Shown here: positions 46,510-59,059 of the stretch, piece by piece
How the letters are laid out: every line of letters starts with the position of its first letter
Numbering within the stretch: the first letter of the stretch is position 1
Source of the DNA: Drosophila pseudoobscura
Lineage: Eukaryota > Arthropoda > Insecta > Diptera > Drosophilidae
Reading direction: 5' to 3'
Length of the DNA: 64,000 nucleotides
Assembly: GCF_009870125.1 (NCBI RefSeq)
Contig: NC_046680.1
Span: forward strand, 20,045,501-20,109,500
The notes under the pieces: model-generated
Told to the model about the DNA's origin: nothing
Databases searched by the model: none
The model's input: the letters and a program-made list of their open reading frames with translations, nothing else
Translations under genes and position numbers: made by a program

Positions 46510-49500
46510 TCATCGCTCTTCTAGTATGAACGTCTCCTGCGGATACAGTTTGAGCATCTCCAGGGTTTGGCTAGATTCGATGGCTGTCAGATCGCGACGC
46601 GGCCAGCTGCTGATCAGTTTGTACTCTTCGATGAGGAACCCATTGGCGGTCACATAGTTCAGCAGATCCTGCAGGGATTTCAAAAAGAATCCCAGGTTAA
46701 TAATGGCTTTGATCAAGAGGGATGCTTCCTCCGCTTACCTGCAAGTTGTTTTGAGTGTAGAATCTTCTTTCGAGAAAATCTCCCGTGGGCTTTCGCACAC
46801 GTATCTTGAATATGTTCGTTTCCTGCTCCCCCGGCTCCTGAGGCAGCGACTGTTCAGCCTGCCAAATAACAAGATTTGGTTAAGAAAATTCTTTAACTTA
46901 ATTGGTAGCTACTTACGACTAATCGTATGGACTCGCGCCTGGCGCTCTCCTCAGCTCGCTCTGACTCAATGCGCTTACGTTCGGCTGCCTGGGCGGCCGC
47001 CTTTTGACTCTTTGCTGCCTCTTTGGCCATGTCCGCCTGCAGGGTTTCCTCGTATGCCATGTCCTGCTCGGCCTTCACTTGATCCCGTGCCGCTTTTTCA
47101 TCCTCCTGTCGTATCTCAACCTGCAGCTGCTCCTCGTACATGGCGGTTGTTTCAATGAGCCTCGTTAGCAAATCATCAAGACCAATATTACCTAAAAAGT
47201 AAAGGCTTGTATATGAAATATAAGGACTTGAGGGACTTTGAGTTTCCGTACCATGAATCACAGAGAGAACCTCGCAGTTACTTCCCAATTGTCGGCTCTT
47301 TCCAATTAGCATAATGGCCGGAAGCTTGTCCAGCTTTATGTTTCTAGCCGTGAGTGAGGCGTTGCTGCTTATACGAGCCGTCAGCAAAGAGAGGAACCTG
47401 AAAATATCATGCATTCATTAAGTATAAGTTTTTGATGCGAGTTGGAGGTAATTTAATTGTAAAATTACATATCCTTGTTGCTCTCGTAGGTCATGTCCCA
47501 GCCGAAGAGAATAAACTTTTCCTTTAATGTCTGAATTATGCTCTCTGCTTTCATCAGATGATCACAGAAAACATTCGTGAGTATGCTCTCGCCGTGATGT
47601 AAGTAAATGGCCAAGAGTTTACGCTATAAATATTAAGAATGATATATACACTTCCTCTTTGGGAATAGTTGGGTGCTATTGTTGTTATCACCTCTTTGGC
47701 AGGCTTGTGGCAGGCCAGCTGCAAGGCATTATCTAAGCTGCCGTCAAAGAACTCAGGATAGGGCTCACCGAACCGGGACCGGTAGTTCGCCACAAACTGG
47801 GTGGAGCCAGTCGTCTCATCATCCGTATTGTTTGGTACTAGAGAAACGACAATTTTAGTCAGAGCAAAATATAAAAAAAAGCTTTTTGAGTCCTCACTTA
47901 GATGTCTGTTGAGCGGTTGAACGGGCGGAGAATCTGTAAATATGTACTCAGCCGTATTGAAGTCCGTGGCATCCTCAAACTCATCCGCTGAGCTCTCGCT
48001 GTCGAGATTCACAACATCGAATACGTTGTTCAACAAACTGGAACTCGTTTGTGCGTTTTCGCCATCGAGAGGCACATTGGAATTTGATTGAACGCGTTCC
48101 TCAATGTTTCGTAAGACGAATCGGTGATTCAGCTCAATGCCTGATTGCTGAAATGATCATCAAAGTTTAATATACATGTTGATGATAGCCGAAAGAATTT
48201 ACCGCCAAGGTTGTCTCATTATTACAACCACTGGGCCAGCCGGTCCATTCTTGATGCCTCACTGGTATGTTCTTCATGCAGAAGACATTCATTTTAACTT
48301 CTTGGATGGTAGTCTGTCCGGATACGTTCATTGTGAAGGTGCCTTCCGGCTCGTACACTATCTTGATGGTGAAATCCTTATCTGTTCGCTGCGGCACCTC
48401 ATCTCTAAAAGGAGAGCGGGACAAGTCGTTTTATAATAGAGGTTTAAGAATCATTATTTCTGCATCTGCTTACGGCTCTGTGTCCATGAAACCATCATCG
48501 GTTAGATCAACGAGAATCAGCTCGTTTTCCTGTGACAAATCTAAATTACAAATTTGTGTTCCCCCTATCTGAGCATCGCTGGCCCTCGATGGCGGCCAGC
48601 CGCTTATGGCCTGCCGACACACTGGGACATTGGTCGCGTCGAAAATTTTGCGTTTCAGTTGCTCTAAAAGAAGCGAATCCAGAAGAAAGGATGGGATTAC
48701 CTTCGGTTGCGGCTTACAGGTGCGCGAGGTACCTACCAATCGTTGCTGTTGGAGGCAATCGTATGTGGAACAACATCTGATTGAAGTGTATGTTGAAGTT
48801 CATGACGTTTTGGTTGTTGTTTTGACTGGAGGGGTCCAAGTTAATGGTCGACGTCAGATGGGCTAGCAATTGTGACGCTATAGTAGATATGTGCCATGTA
48901 ATTTGTGAATATGCGACGTAATCACATTATACTCACTGGGATACCGATGCCGCTGGTTCTGATTATGGTTGTGCAAAGCAAAGAAGCTGGAGGCGCCTGC
49001 ATTCGATGGCCCCGGCAGTTCATCGTAGCTGGGTGGCCTGAACCCGTTTGTGTTCGATTGCGATCCCGGCTGCACTGGATCCGGGACAGCTGGCCGGGCC
49101 GCCTGTATGGGATTGGACAGCGGCGCATCGTCATGGGGCATGACTCGGCTCAGGGCATCCTGCAGCAAACAAAGCAACAAACGCCAACGCAATAGAATAT
49201 ACGCATGTGCGAAGACCGAGACAAAGACGCCTGTGACGTTGCAGAATAGAACTTACCATAAGATTCCAGTTGACAGCCTCCAGGTGGGAGAAGGCCTCTC
49301 CGACATCGTCGATGCCAGTTATGTTCTGCGAATACCATGAAAGGGGGAACACTCGCATTACAATCTTGAGTTAATCCGAGAAAAATATCCCACACAACGT
49401 CACCCACACACAGCGAACACACAGCACACACGCACCGAAAATGTGCGCATAAAATAATCACAGAAGTTTCTCGTGATTCTCGGGGGGACGTGGCCAGAGT

Positions 49501-49546
49501 AATTTACCTGGAAACTGGCCAGGGTCTCGTCCTTGTTCTCCGACAT
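46510..49546 (-). CDS. casp: Caspar, FAF1 orthologue (UBA, ubiquitin-like, UAS and UBX domains)
   Basis: Thirteen exons on the minus strand: 49508-49546, 49257-49325, 48937-49159, 48737-48862, 48474-48663, 48203-48404, 47898-48147, 47692-47837, 47469-47623, 47252-47397, 46917-47191, 46739-46858 and 46510-46668. They join in frame to 699 residues (about 695 recalled for D. melanogaster). Domains: UBA (about 6-46), two ubiquitin-like folds (about 135-215 and 220-283), a UAS thioredoxin-like domain (about 370-520), a long Glu/Ala/Lys/Arg coiled coil (520-607) and a C-terminal UBX (about 608-699) holding WPRRDLTAIESSQTLEMLKL, which matches FAF1 well. UBX domains bind p97/VCP. Caspar restrains the IMD/Relish immune pathway by blocking Relish cleavage and acts in VCP-linked degradation. 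The 60-bp intron 47838-47897 has no in-frame stop and could be retained. Confidence 0.95.
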
Positions 49547-49635
49547 TATACGTGGTTGCGGGGGTGCCTGTTTAAATTGTTTTCTACTTTTAAGATTTTC
49601 ACTACAAAAAATTACACAAAGAAAAAGTGACAGTC

Positions 49636-49646
49636 CAGTGTGACCA
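49636..49646 (-). promoter_or_regulatory. casp: Ohler motif 1 in the casp promoter
   Basis: On the minus strand tggtcacactg is a perfect YGGTCACACTR, 90 bp upstream of the casp ATG. It marks a housekeeping-type start. The next gene to the right is divergent, so 49.6-50.1 kb is a shared promoter region. Confidence 0.65.
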
Positions 49647-50125
49647 GTTTTGGGAGAGGCCAAGCGCAATAAGGTATTTTGCTATGTTATCGTTCACAGC
49701 TCTGTTGCTGTGAACTCTAATAAATTCAAACAGAGGGGCGCCAAACCATCAGCTTGAGTAACAGGGCGAAAATGATATCCCTTATATATATTGGTTTAAC
49801 TGATTCTCTGTTGAGTTCCTTCGGTTATCTCATAAAATCAATAGCCATGCAGTAGCACCAGATTCCAGAATCCTTTCATCAGCGTAATGTATTCGGTTTT
49901 AAATTGTGATTAATATGGGAAACTTAATATTGTGTACCAGTGGGACATCGCAGCGAAGATCCAGCAGGCAGTACTCGATGTCGCCCACGCACAACAGCGA
50001 CCAGAACAAATGTCATACGATTAATCTTCATAAGGGGAGTGAAATCAAAGACGAGAGGCGATGTGATTTCGATGTGGCCGGGACCCAGTTCGGCATAGAT
50101 GAATCCTGTCGTTACAGCTGATAAC

Positions 50126-51430
50126 ATGTTGCTTGCTGCCTTGAAACTCGGCCTGGTTTTGGCTGCAATTAGCGGGTGTTGCATGCTACCAGTTTCGCTG
50201 GCGGACCGCGAAATGGATCGGCAGCAGGAGCTGCCCCAGCGCATCTACGGGTTGCTCGATAAAATGTCCTGCAGCCGGAAGCTTAATGCGAGCGGCACAT
50301 TCGCCCTGCTCCTGGCCGAATTCCTGATAAAACGTGAGCTTAATGAGCCGTGCATGTGCGATAGAGATGACAGATGTCCCCCACGTAAACAATGGGAATT
50401 TATGAATATTTATCGTTGGCAGAGAAACTGCGCTACGTGCCGCCCACTCGCTTCGAGAGGCAACTCTACTATCATTTGCTGCACAGGATGGAGCACATCA
50501 AGAGCCGCTCGAGTGTCTCCCTGGCAACAGCAACGGGCATCGAAAGACAAAGTAAGAGCGAATAGAACATGTGAATATCCGATTGGGGCACTTGTATCCC
50601 AATGTTTCTTCCAGTCCTGGAAAGTGCCTTTCAGAGAAACGTCATGCTTCTGCCGCCATCGGTGAGGTACGGTCAATTGGATGCCAATGGAGAGTACGAG
50701 CAGCTTGCGGCCATATATGGAAAAGTGGTCAACGAGGGCCACCCCAATAGAACGCAATCAGGTGAGCTTAAATAGAACCCCACACCTTATAATACCCCAA
50801 ACTCTCTCTCTCTCTCTTTGTCTCCTGTAGATCTCTGCATGAGGGAGATTGTGGAGCTCGAATTGAGAAACTGTAAGCTGCCTTCCCACGAGTGCCTGGA
50901 GCTGCTGACCAGCGATGCACCCACCTTTGGCTACCAAAGGACCCATCAGTATGTATATCCCTTAATAGCTTACCCAAAAACCTACCCCACATTCCACCTT
51001 TCAGGGTGCTTCTTCTCTACATGCTGCAGCATCACGTGTGTGCCCCCCATTTGAGCCCTCCGCAGGTGTACGAGCTGCTGGCCAAGAGCCATTGCAATGA
51101 GGTGGTACGCGAACAGAACGCCATACGGAGCCTGGGGCTGCCCGAGCAGTATCGTGATTTATATTTGGAGCAAGGTGAGTCCGGCTTATCTGCCACTTGT
51201 ATGATGTATCTTTACGAGTACCCTCCCGTTCTGCCACGACAGCAACAATCTGCGGCCTCTTTGGCTACAATGAGGTTTTGAACTGGCGCAATGTGATGGA
51301 AATTGGCAGCTGGTTCGAGGACGACGCTGATGATGGCGATGATAATGTGGCTGACAAGTCCCACGATAGTCAGCATATAAACGATCTGGCCTTGGTCTTT
51401 TATATAAATGCAATGTTGCTGTTGCACTAA
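50126..51430 (+). CDS. Secreted C16orf89/UPF0764 (DUF4735) family protein
   Basis: Exons 50126-50333, 50423-50551, 50615-50761, 50831-50948, 51005-51174 and 51243-51430 join in frame to 319 residues. The start ATG lies 8 bp after an acceptor (GTTACAG) and opens a clean signal peptide (MLLAALKLGLVLAAISGCC). No membrane helix follows, so the product should be secreted. The family is recognised by YQRTHQVLLLYMLQHHVC, which parallels the vertebrate SHQLLFFLW...GC segment, and by the C-terminal LYLEQATICGLFGYNEVLNW, which parallels ENIMFCG.GGFSDFYKLRW; the tail is acidic and ends in a hydrophobic NAMLLLH. Conserved Cys residues fit extracellular disulphides. The molecular function of the family is unknown to me. 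The poly(A) signal AATAAA is at 51499-51504. Confidence 0.85.
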
Positions 51431-51504
51431 GGTCTCCTTCGCCCCAATCTTTATCCGCATACCCCTGATGCTTGCTGATTGCTTCTGCTTGATAAGTTAA
51501 TAAA

Positions 51505-53339
51505 GTGCCGCTTATGGCTTATTGCTTAATGTTTGTGCTAGCTTCGAAATCCGTCTGGAAGTCTAGCTAATGCCTTTGTTATTGGCACCCATCGTTGAGG
51601 GGGTGGTGTTGAATGGGGTGTGTGCCAGCGACATGTGGAATGGGGAAGGAAACAACATTTGTAATGTGACACATTACTTGCGCTTGGCTGGCTGCTCGAC
51701 TGATGGATATGCAGCCATGACAACAACGAAAACGTCGACAACACTTTCCATTACAAAATGCTAACATTGAAGTGGAATACTAATATTTGCCCTGACATAC
51801 TCGAAAACATGGAAGCCAGAGGCGTAAGTCGGGTCGGTTCGGTTCGGTTCGGGGTCGTTTGGGGTCCCCGACTGGATATTAATGCCTCATTTGCTGCCAC
51901 TCGGAGACAGGGCAGGCAGAGTGCAACGCTTGCATTCCCTAAGCCTTCGACAAAGGACATGGACACACACAGAGACACATGTGTCGTCTCCTTTGGCAGG
52001 GGCGCATTGTCGGGTTTCATGAATAGCGTTGGGTCATTAGTAACGTTGACTTGTCAATGCAACAATGGCAACAACAATGTGGAAAGCGAGCCGCCGCAGA
52101 CTTGGCCAGTCTCGGTTACCAAGAGCCGGGGGAGTGGGAGTGGAATTGGTATAGGGATAGGGCTCTGGCATGGCATGGCCTGGCCTGGCCTAGACATTCC
52201 TGTTCCTTTTCTCACATGTGTATATGTATATAGCTGTTTTTTTTGTTTGGTGGTGTTCGTTTTTCCTTTTTTTCAACCGCTTTCGGTCATCGGCAACCCT
52301 ATGTCATAGTTAAATCGTATCATGAGGCAAGCAAACAACCCTTGCAACCTGATCAGCTATCGTCGCTGACTTACTGCCCACTGCACCGCACTCGTCTCAT
52401 TTCCAACGCCTACGCTCACCCTGCCACCAGGTCACCCGCCTGTCCTGTCTCATGTTGTTTTTGTTCACGCCTGTCGTTGAGTTCATTATGGGCTTATGTC
52501 CTTTAAAGTGTAGGTTACACTCTGTAGGTGTTGATTGGGCTGTTAAACTGAATGGTAGCGGCAACAAGCAGCTGTTGTTTAACAGTGGACAGTGCAAGTT
52601 ACATGAATACGGGGCGAGGAAAAACCGAAAAGAGCTCAAAGGATAGATGCGTTTTGGAGCTGCACCCATAGGATAGTGACGGGAATGCCTCACCTTGAAT
52701 AAATATGCCTTTGTCCAGTTCATTCCTCCCTCTCCCTTTCGCACCTCCCACGAAAGCTCTCTCCACAGCGAAGTTGTTGTAAGCCCGGAATGTGTGGCAA
52801 CGCATGCGCTTTACAATGGAACAGAGAGAGCGAGAGAGCGGCAGTGCCCGAGGGAGAAAGTTTCTGCAGAGCAGACATCGAGGGTCCATTGAGGGCTGCC
52901 AGGTGTGCAATAAATGTTAATTTCACTCGAGATTATAGTCAGAAAAGTTGGAACATCCTTGTAAAATAAGTTTACTTATTACTAATGGGTACAAAGATTT
53001 GCACCCTTCAACGTTGCCAATATTTCTTTATGTTCCCTAAGTAGAAACAGATATTAGTGGACCCTGGCAGCCCTATTAGCTTTAATATTTAGCATGGAAT
53101 TGAATTGGCGCCTCTTTACATGCCCGGATAATCGTCAAACCGATAGCCCAGGAAGCTCTCTCCCGCGCTTACGCTGTAGCTCTCAGTTCTGTTAACAATA
53201 TGTTGGGGTTTATTTTGTATTTCTGACTGCTTTTTGCTCTCTGTAGCACTCTCTTTAGGCCAACTGCCACAGTTGCGATTCCGTTTCGGCTCTCCGTTGG
53301 GGCTCACATCGTTTCAATTGCCTTCGATAGGCTCAGAAG
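51505..53339. other. Noncoding region between the C16orf89-like gene and SP2353
   Basis: No convincing coding exon. It contains a ggttc run at 51836-51853 and catgg/cctgg runs near 52166-52190. Open frames here overlap on both strands and lack splice context. Confidence 0.5.
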
Positions 53340-53926
53340 TCTCCCGTCAATTAGAGTGTAAAAACGTTACGCTCCAGAACATAACGGTATAATAAAACGA
53401 AACAAAACGCAGCGCCGCCGTCATCAGAGACATCCGTTCGCAGGATACAACCAAAATAATATATATATACATACATACAGCAACAGCAACCACTCCACAA
53501 ACAACGAAGCACTTGACAACGAAACGTAAAAGAAAACTAAACCAAACGTGGAAATTCTACATAATTTTATATGCGAAAACTCAAGGTTTTCGCCACCAAT
53601 TGAGGATTTACAAGTGCAATGTGAAAGTCAGCCTTATACGATAGCTGAATGTGCCCCTGTGTGCGTTTGCTTGCGGGTGAGTGAAGAGTGGAAGTGTGTG
53701 TGAGTGAGAGCGTGTGTAAATGTAAATACCACGAAAATCGCTGAAAGCCGAAAAATAAAACCAGAAGCAGAGAAAGAAGCAGAACCAGAACCAGAACCAG
53801 AGGCAAAAATCAGCGAAGACGTCGGACGTTGATGGGACGCGACTGTAAGCAGAGACGGAGCCAGAGGCAGAGTAACGGAACTTGGCCAGAAAGAGCAACA
53901 GAAACAGAAACAGAAACAGAGCGAGT
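53340..53926 (+). promoter_or_regulatory. SP2353: Probable 5' UTR exon of SP2353
   Basis: A stretch rich in A and CAGAAAC/ACGAAAC words, lacking long open frames on the + strand, ends in a good donor (gcga|gtaagtgcc at about 53926). Such A-rich leaders are typical of Drosophila developmental genes. It could splice to the leader exon that begins at 59060 after TTTTCCAG. The left border is a guess. Confidence 0.35.
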
Positions 53927-56539
53927 AAGTGCCGTTATTGTTATATGTAGTTTACAGTTACAGGGAACGTTAAATAATGGAAATTTATGTGGCCAGGGGC
54001 AGCGAAGGGAAAGTGGGGCCACTTCAAGTAGCCAATTGCTCACCCACACCCACATCCAAGCACACACACAGACTGAGTGGAGTTGAACTTTTAGTTGTTG
54101 TAATTTTGGGTCAAACTAAAGTTCCAATCCATGACGATGATGATAGCGATGACTATGATGATGTACGGGCATAATGATGCTTTTGATGTTGATAATTAAT
54201 AGTTCATTCACATCTCCATCTACGAGCAGCTGAAAAGTCTTTGGGAGTTCCCCTTTTCCAGAGTTACAAGAATTCCCTTTGGTGTTTGCTCTCTTCCACC
54301 CTCCTACACCCACACACACACTCCCACTAGCACACACCAGTACACCCAAACACACCTACACGTAGACGTCAGGTTCGACTCCCACTCTTTCTGTGTATGT
54401 GTGTGTGTGTCTGCTTTTGTTTTAGTCCTCAGGTCCTTTGCTGGGAAATTGCTTTGGCCAACGGTGTTTTTCCCTGCTTCTACTTCTACTTCTTCTTCTT
54501 CTTCTTCAACTTCTTTTGCTTTCATTTTTGCTGGCGCTTTTCCCGCCGCTTTCCCACTTTGCTGCCACTTTGTTTTTGCGTAAATGAACGTGGTCTTTGA
54601 CAGCTCTCAGGTAAAGCGGGCACCTGCGAATTTGCCATAAATTAGGCCCCAGACTCGTATGCGAATGTGCGATTTTACCATGGCCAACAGATATTTAAGC
54701 ACTCAATGCCCAGGCGGGAGAGGTAGCAGCAACCAGCAAAAAAACGCGCCAAGCCTCAAGCCTACAACAGGGGAAACTCCTGAGAGGGCCAACATTTGAA
54801 TTTGTTGCCTTTGGGGGCTTCTCAAAGTCCTGTTCTGATGCGAACTGAAAACTCTTAGACCGTGTTTTATCATTTAACAATTAATACAGCATAATCGCGC
54901 AAAACTCCTCTTGCCTACCTGTGTCCTTTGACAATCGCATAGAAAGAAGTAACTAATACATAATTGATGTGATAAGCGTATCTTCTAAGGAGATCATAAT
55001 TTGGGAAAATACGAGTAGATGAACAGATGAAGCTTGAGTTAATCAAAAATCAAATGTAGTTCATATGTTGGGCTTCCGATGAGAGCCGGGGTAGTGCTAG
55101 TGGATCAGTGTTAGGTTGGACTTGTTCTGGAGCAAATTAAGTTGAGTCCCGGACTAGCCTGACAACATATGTATACATATAATTCAAATGAATTTGTTAC
55201 TTAAATTCATATGAATTGCTCTCTTTATAAGGTTAATTAGCCTGTGTCCACTGTTTCTCGTTCTACGACTATCTTCTTGTCATTTGGTCAGTCCGAAAGT
55301 CGTGGTCTGGGGACTGGCTCTGTCTCTGCCTCTGCCTCTGTCTGTGGCATGCGTGCCCCCAATGATAAATCCTCCTCTCCACAGATTCCCCCTCTTGTTT
55401 TTGTGTGTGTATTTTGTGGTTGCTCCCCTTCAATTGGCTGGGCTCTTCACGGATTTTGTGCTCTATTTACCTACCTTATAAAAACACAATTTATTGCTGC
55501 CTTAACGGTTTCGCTTCCCTTCCCTTTACGTTTCGCTACAGTTCCATTTTGCCAGCATTTCTTTTCCTCTCTCTCTCTGGCTTTCTTTTTTTCGCGTTGC
55601 TTTGTTTTGTTTCATTCCAACTTAACTTTTCCGCTCTCTCTTTTCTGTTGTGTATTGTGTTGTATTTGTGTTGTGGTTCTTGTTGCTGTTTTACGAGTAG
55701 TGCTGGGGCTGTCCCATTATTGGCTTTCGGTATAAACTTTTTGCCATCAGTGACATCAGCGGGCAGGAGCAGTAGCCGCCGTTCCAGAGAGCCACTCAGG
55801 CCACTCTGGCCGGGATATACTCGCCATTTTGTAGTTGTTTGGCCTTGTTCGGCTTTTGAATCAATAAAGCAGCCGCACAATCGAGAGAAACTTCTAAATA
55901 ATTGAAGGGAAGAGCCTTGGCCGAGCAGGTTTTTCCGTGCACAATGCCTCTTGCGAATAAAAATGGTAATGGGAATGCGAACGAGAATGGGATTTTTCCT
56001 TGCAGCGGCCCACCACTTTTTGTATGCATTTCAGAAACTGTAGCGAATATCCCTGCAAATAATTTAGTTACCACTTTCACTCATCCAGCTGCATAGTTCT
56101 GTATTTTCCAGCATTTCTCTGGCTATGAAAACTTTTCGTGCAGCTTCCATTTTATCATTTGTTCTGACCGGGGAGAATCTACTGGGGGTTATGTTATCCC
56201 TTGAAAATTCCCCTCATCACTTTGTGGTCACGTTCCTAGTTCTGGTGCAGGGTGCAAAAGTTTTGAATTTACGATAGTTGGATCGCCCTCCAAAAGCTTA
56301 TACCGCAGCTCTCGCTTAACTCTCGGACGGCATAAGAGTCCCCCGCTGTGGCGATAATCTGTGATAAATGACACAGTACGGATCCATTCAGTCTTCTGAA
56401 GCCAGCGATGAGCACTTAATTGTGCAATCAAATCAATGCCACTTTAAGCATTCATTTTTGGCCATTAGCCGACTAATTGGGTTGATCAACTTTTTCGGGT
56501 CGACGCGTCAAGTTTTCTTTATAGACTTCATGATATTGC

Positions 56540-56584
<45 letters not shown>

Positions 56585-59059
56585 TATGGGGGTGTCTATT
56601 AAGTTCGATGGCAATGTGTTTTAATTAGTTTCCAAAGCCACTCAGCGCTCAAGTTGCCAGCTCTTGCGGCATTGCATGGCACACACATTTTCCAGCCAAA
56701 TGAGCGCACGTTTTTGTGAAGCAGCAGCATTTACCTGAATAATGAGTTTTCCATACCACCCCACTCAACCACACGTGCATGTGGCTGGCATGCATTTTGG
56801 CATGCAAAAAAAAAACAAACTCCTGGGTTCTCTATGGCGGTGCCGCACAGGCGACAGCCTTCAACATTTGCTGGCCATTCGGAGGCGTCGTACCGGAAAG
56901 AAATGCCATTAAAAACGCAATAAAAATGCAAAAACAAAAAAAAACATAAAAGGAAAAAGGAATACAACAAAGCGGAAAGTAAAAAAAAGTAGAGTAAGAA
57001 TGAAATCCCCAATGAAAGAAATACGACATATGTACATACATATATAAAGAGAGTGGGAGGGTGGCCACAAAAAGAAGGGCGAGCATGGGGATATGGGGAT
57101 ACGAGTAGTATGTCAACCTCTGCTGAACAGGTCTATACGTACGTTTGTCTAAATGTCTGCGTGCGAGTAGTAGTTTGAGTGTGTTCGGGTCTGGCGGCGT
57201 AAGTAGCCAAGGTGGAAAAATCGATATAAAACGAATACGGCAACATTTGGTGGGCCTCAAAAAAAAAAAAAAAATTGAAAAAATCCCAAGTTGAGACAGT
57301 TACGGAATGGGTTTTTTAGCCCCAACCGGGAACTTGTAAAAAATAAACGGAAAACTTTTTTTGCACGCACAACCAAAGAGCCCATTACCACGGCACCAGC
57401 CCTCATCCTGCACACACACACACACACGCAAACAGAAGCACACTCGCAGAGGCAACGAGGCAGACACACAGACACACAGACACTGGCACACGCATCAACA
57501 AAAGGAAAAATATAAAAAATAGAGAGACTAAAGTAAAGCGCGGCCCAGGGCCGTCCGCACGACTTAAAAGCGCAGGGCATATGAAAATTGCCATACAAAA
57601 TATAGTACATAATTGGCTGCCACATCGATTGATGGGAGAAAGTAACATCCAACGGGGTGGGACGGTTGTCGATCCCCGAGTGAATTCAAAACTAGACATA
57701 TACCCAGCAAACCAACAAACGTGCCGTTTGCCCAAGGCTCGCAACAAATAGAAATACCGAAAAAGAAATACCGATCGCAACCGATCCGTTTGAGAGCTTT
57801 CATAAATGATACTTTCAATTCCACAAACGGATCCCAATGCTAGCGTATCACTTGTGAGCTTTTTGTTTACATATGTACGAGTATATGTATGTGCATGTGT
57901 GGAGGGGAGACACAATGATTTAAAAGCACAGCTTTTGAAGCAGAATTCTGCTGGTCTCGCTCGCATTGCCTGCTATTTAATAATAATACTATTAAGTCCC
58001 CAGTATAAAAAAAAACATACGTATCTCTGTAAAACAACCCAAACTCAGTTTGCAACGAATTATCGGAGGCTTAGGTTTTTCTCTCGCTCTCTCTTTCGCC
58101 ACGCCACTCAGAGTGGCATGTCCCAGTTGAGTAGCATAGCGTATATATGTATAAATAAAACAACAGCAAAAACATAGAAAAAGAGAAGGCAGAGTATCAT
58201 ACGCAGTAGCAGATGAGCACGCAGCAGAGTGTAGAACGGTTTCATGGTGCGGCTGCAATGGTTGCCCCAGTAAGTATGCTACACACTCCTCTGAAGCAGC
58301 GATAGAGATGGAGGTAGCTAGAGGTAGAGGTATAGAGAAGGAACAACTAGGTCCGTCCTTACGTGTGTCACGGCTTAAGTGCATATCACCGCATATTTTT
58401 CTCATCTCGGTCACCTGACATTTCAATTTTCAATTGGCTGAAAGGAATAAAATCCCTATCCATTTCTGATTTCGATTTTTCCACAAAAGATCGAGTACGA
58501 CTGCGTCCATCGGCTTGTGGACTTGGATAGGTATGGGGTATATACGGGTATGGGCACATATTCTGCCAAATTGTCGACATATTGATTTCTAATTACTTGG
58601 CCCAACAGTAGATATCTTTGGCTTAAGGTAGGACGTCAGGTGGCACGCCACTAAGAGGGGACGTTGATATGACTGGTGGGTGTGCGTGAATTGTGTGCAG
58701 GACTGCTTGGGGTTTGATGCCACACCGAAATTAAGGGGCTTTGTCTATTTGTTGTGGCGGCGTTGCCATGGCGGCCCCTATTGATTTTACTGCTGTCATG
58801 AATCATGGAGCCAAGGGAACCCAAGGCCCATGATGCCCATGCCCATGCCCATAGCCAATACCCAGGCCCATACCTAATGCCCAATACCCACCGCTGAGCT
58901 CCTTGCCACGATTTTCCATTTGTACATTGCGTGTTTAGCAATTTGCGGTTATAATATAATGACCACTTGATTTGCTTTTGGCTTTGCCTCTGCTTTTGGG
59001 CTACGTTTACTAATTGCGCGCTTGTGTCGCCTGTTTGTTTGTGTGTGTGTATTTTCCAG
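53927..59059. other. Probable first intron of SP2353
   Basis: Five kilobases of noncoding DNA with many microsatellites: GT (54391-54411), TTC (about 54480-54510), GGGTAT hexamers (56540-56592), CA (about 57411-57427) and GCCCAT (about 58828-58852). Open frames are short, low-complexity and contradictory between strands. The intron assignment depends on the leader exon proposed at 53340-53926. Confidence 0.4.
56540..56592. repeat. GGGTAT hexanucleotide repeat
   Basis: About six copies of gggtat followed by two of ggttat, uninterrupted. A simple microsatellite in noncoding DNA. Confidence 0.85.

Noticed and set aside
54370-54382. ggttcgactcc resembling a tRNA B box
   Set aside because: No A box or cloverleaf can be built around it on either strand.
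56540-56592. Telomere-like hexamer array
   Set aside because: Drosophila telomeres are made of retrotransposons, and this is a short internal microsatellite of a non-telomeric hexamer.
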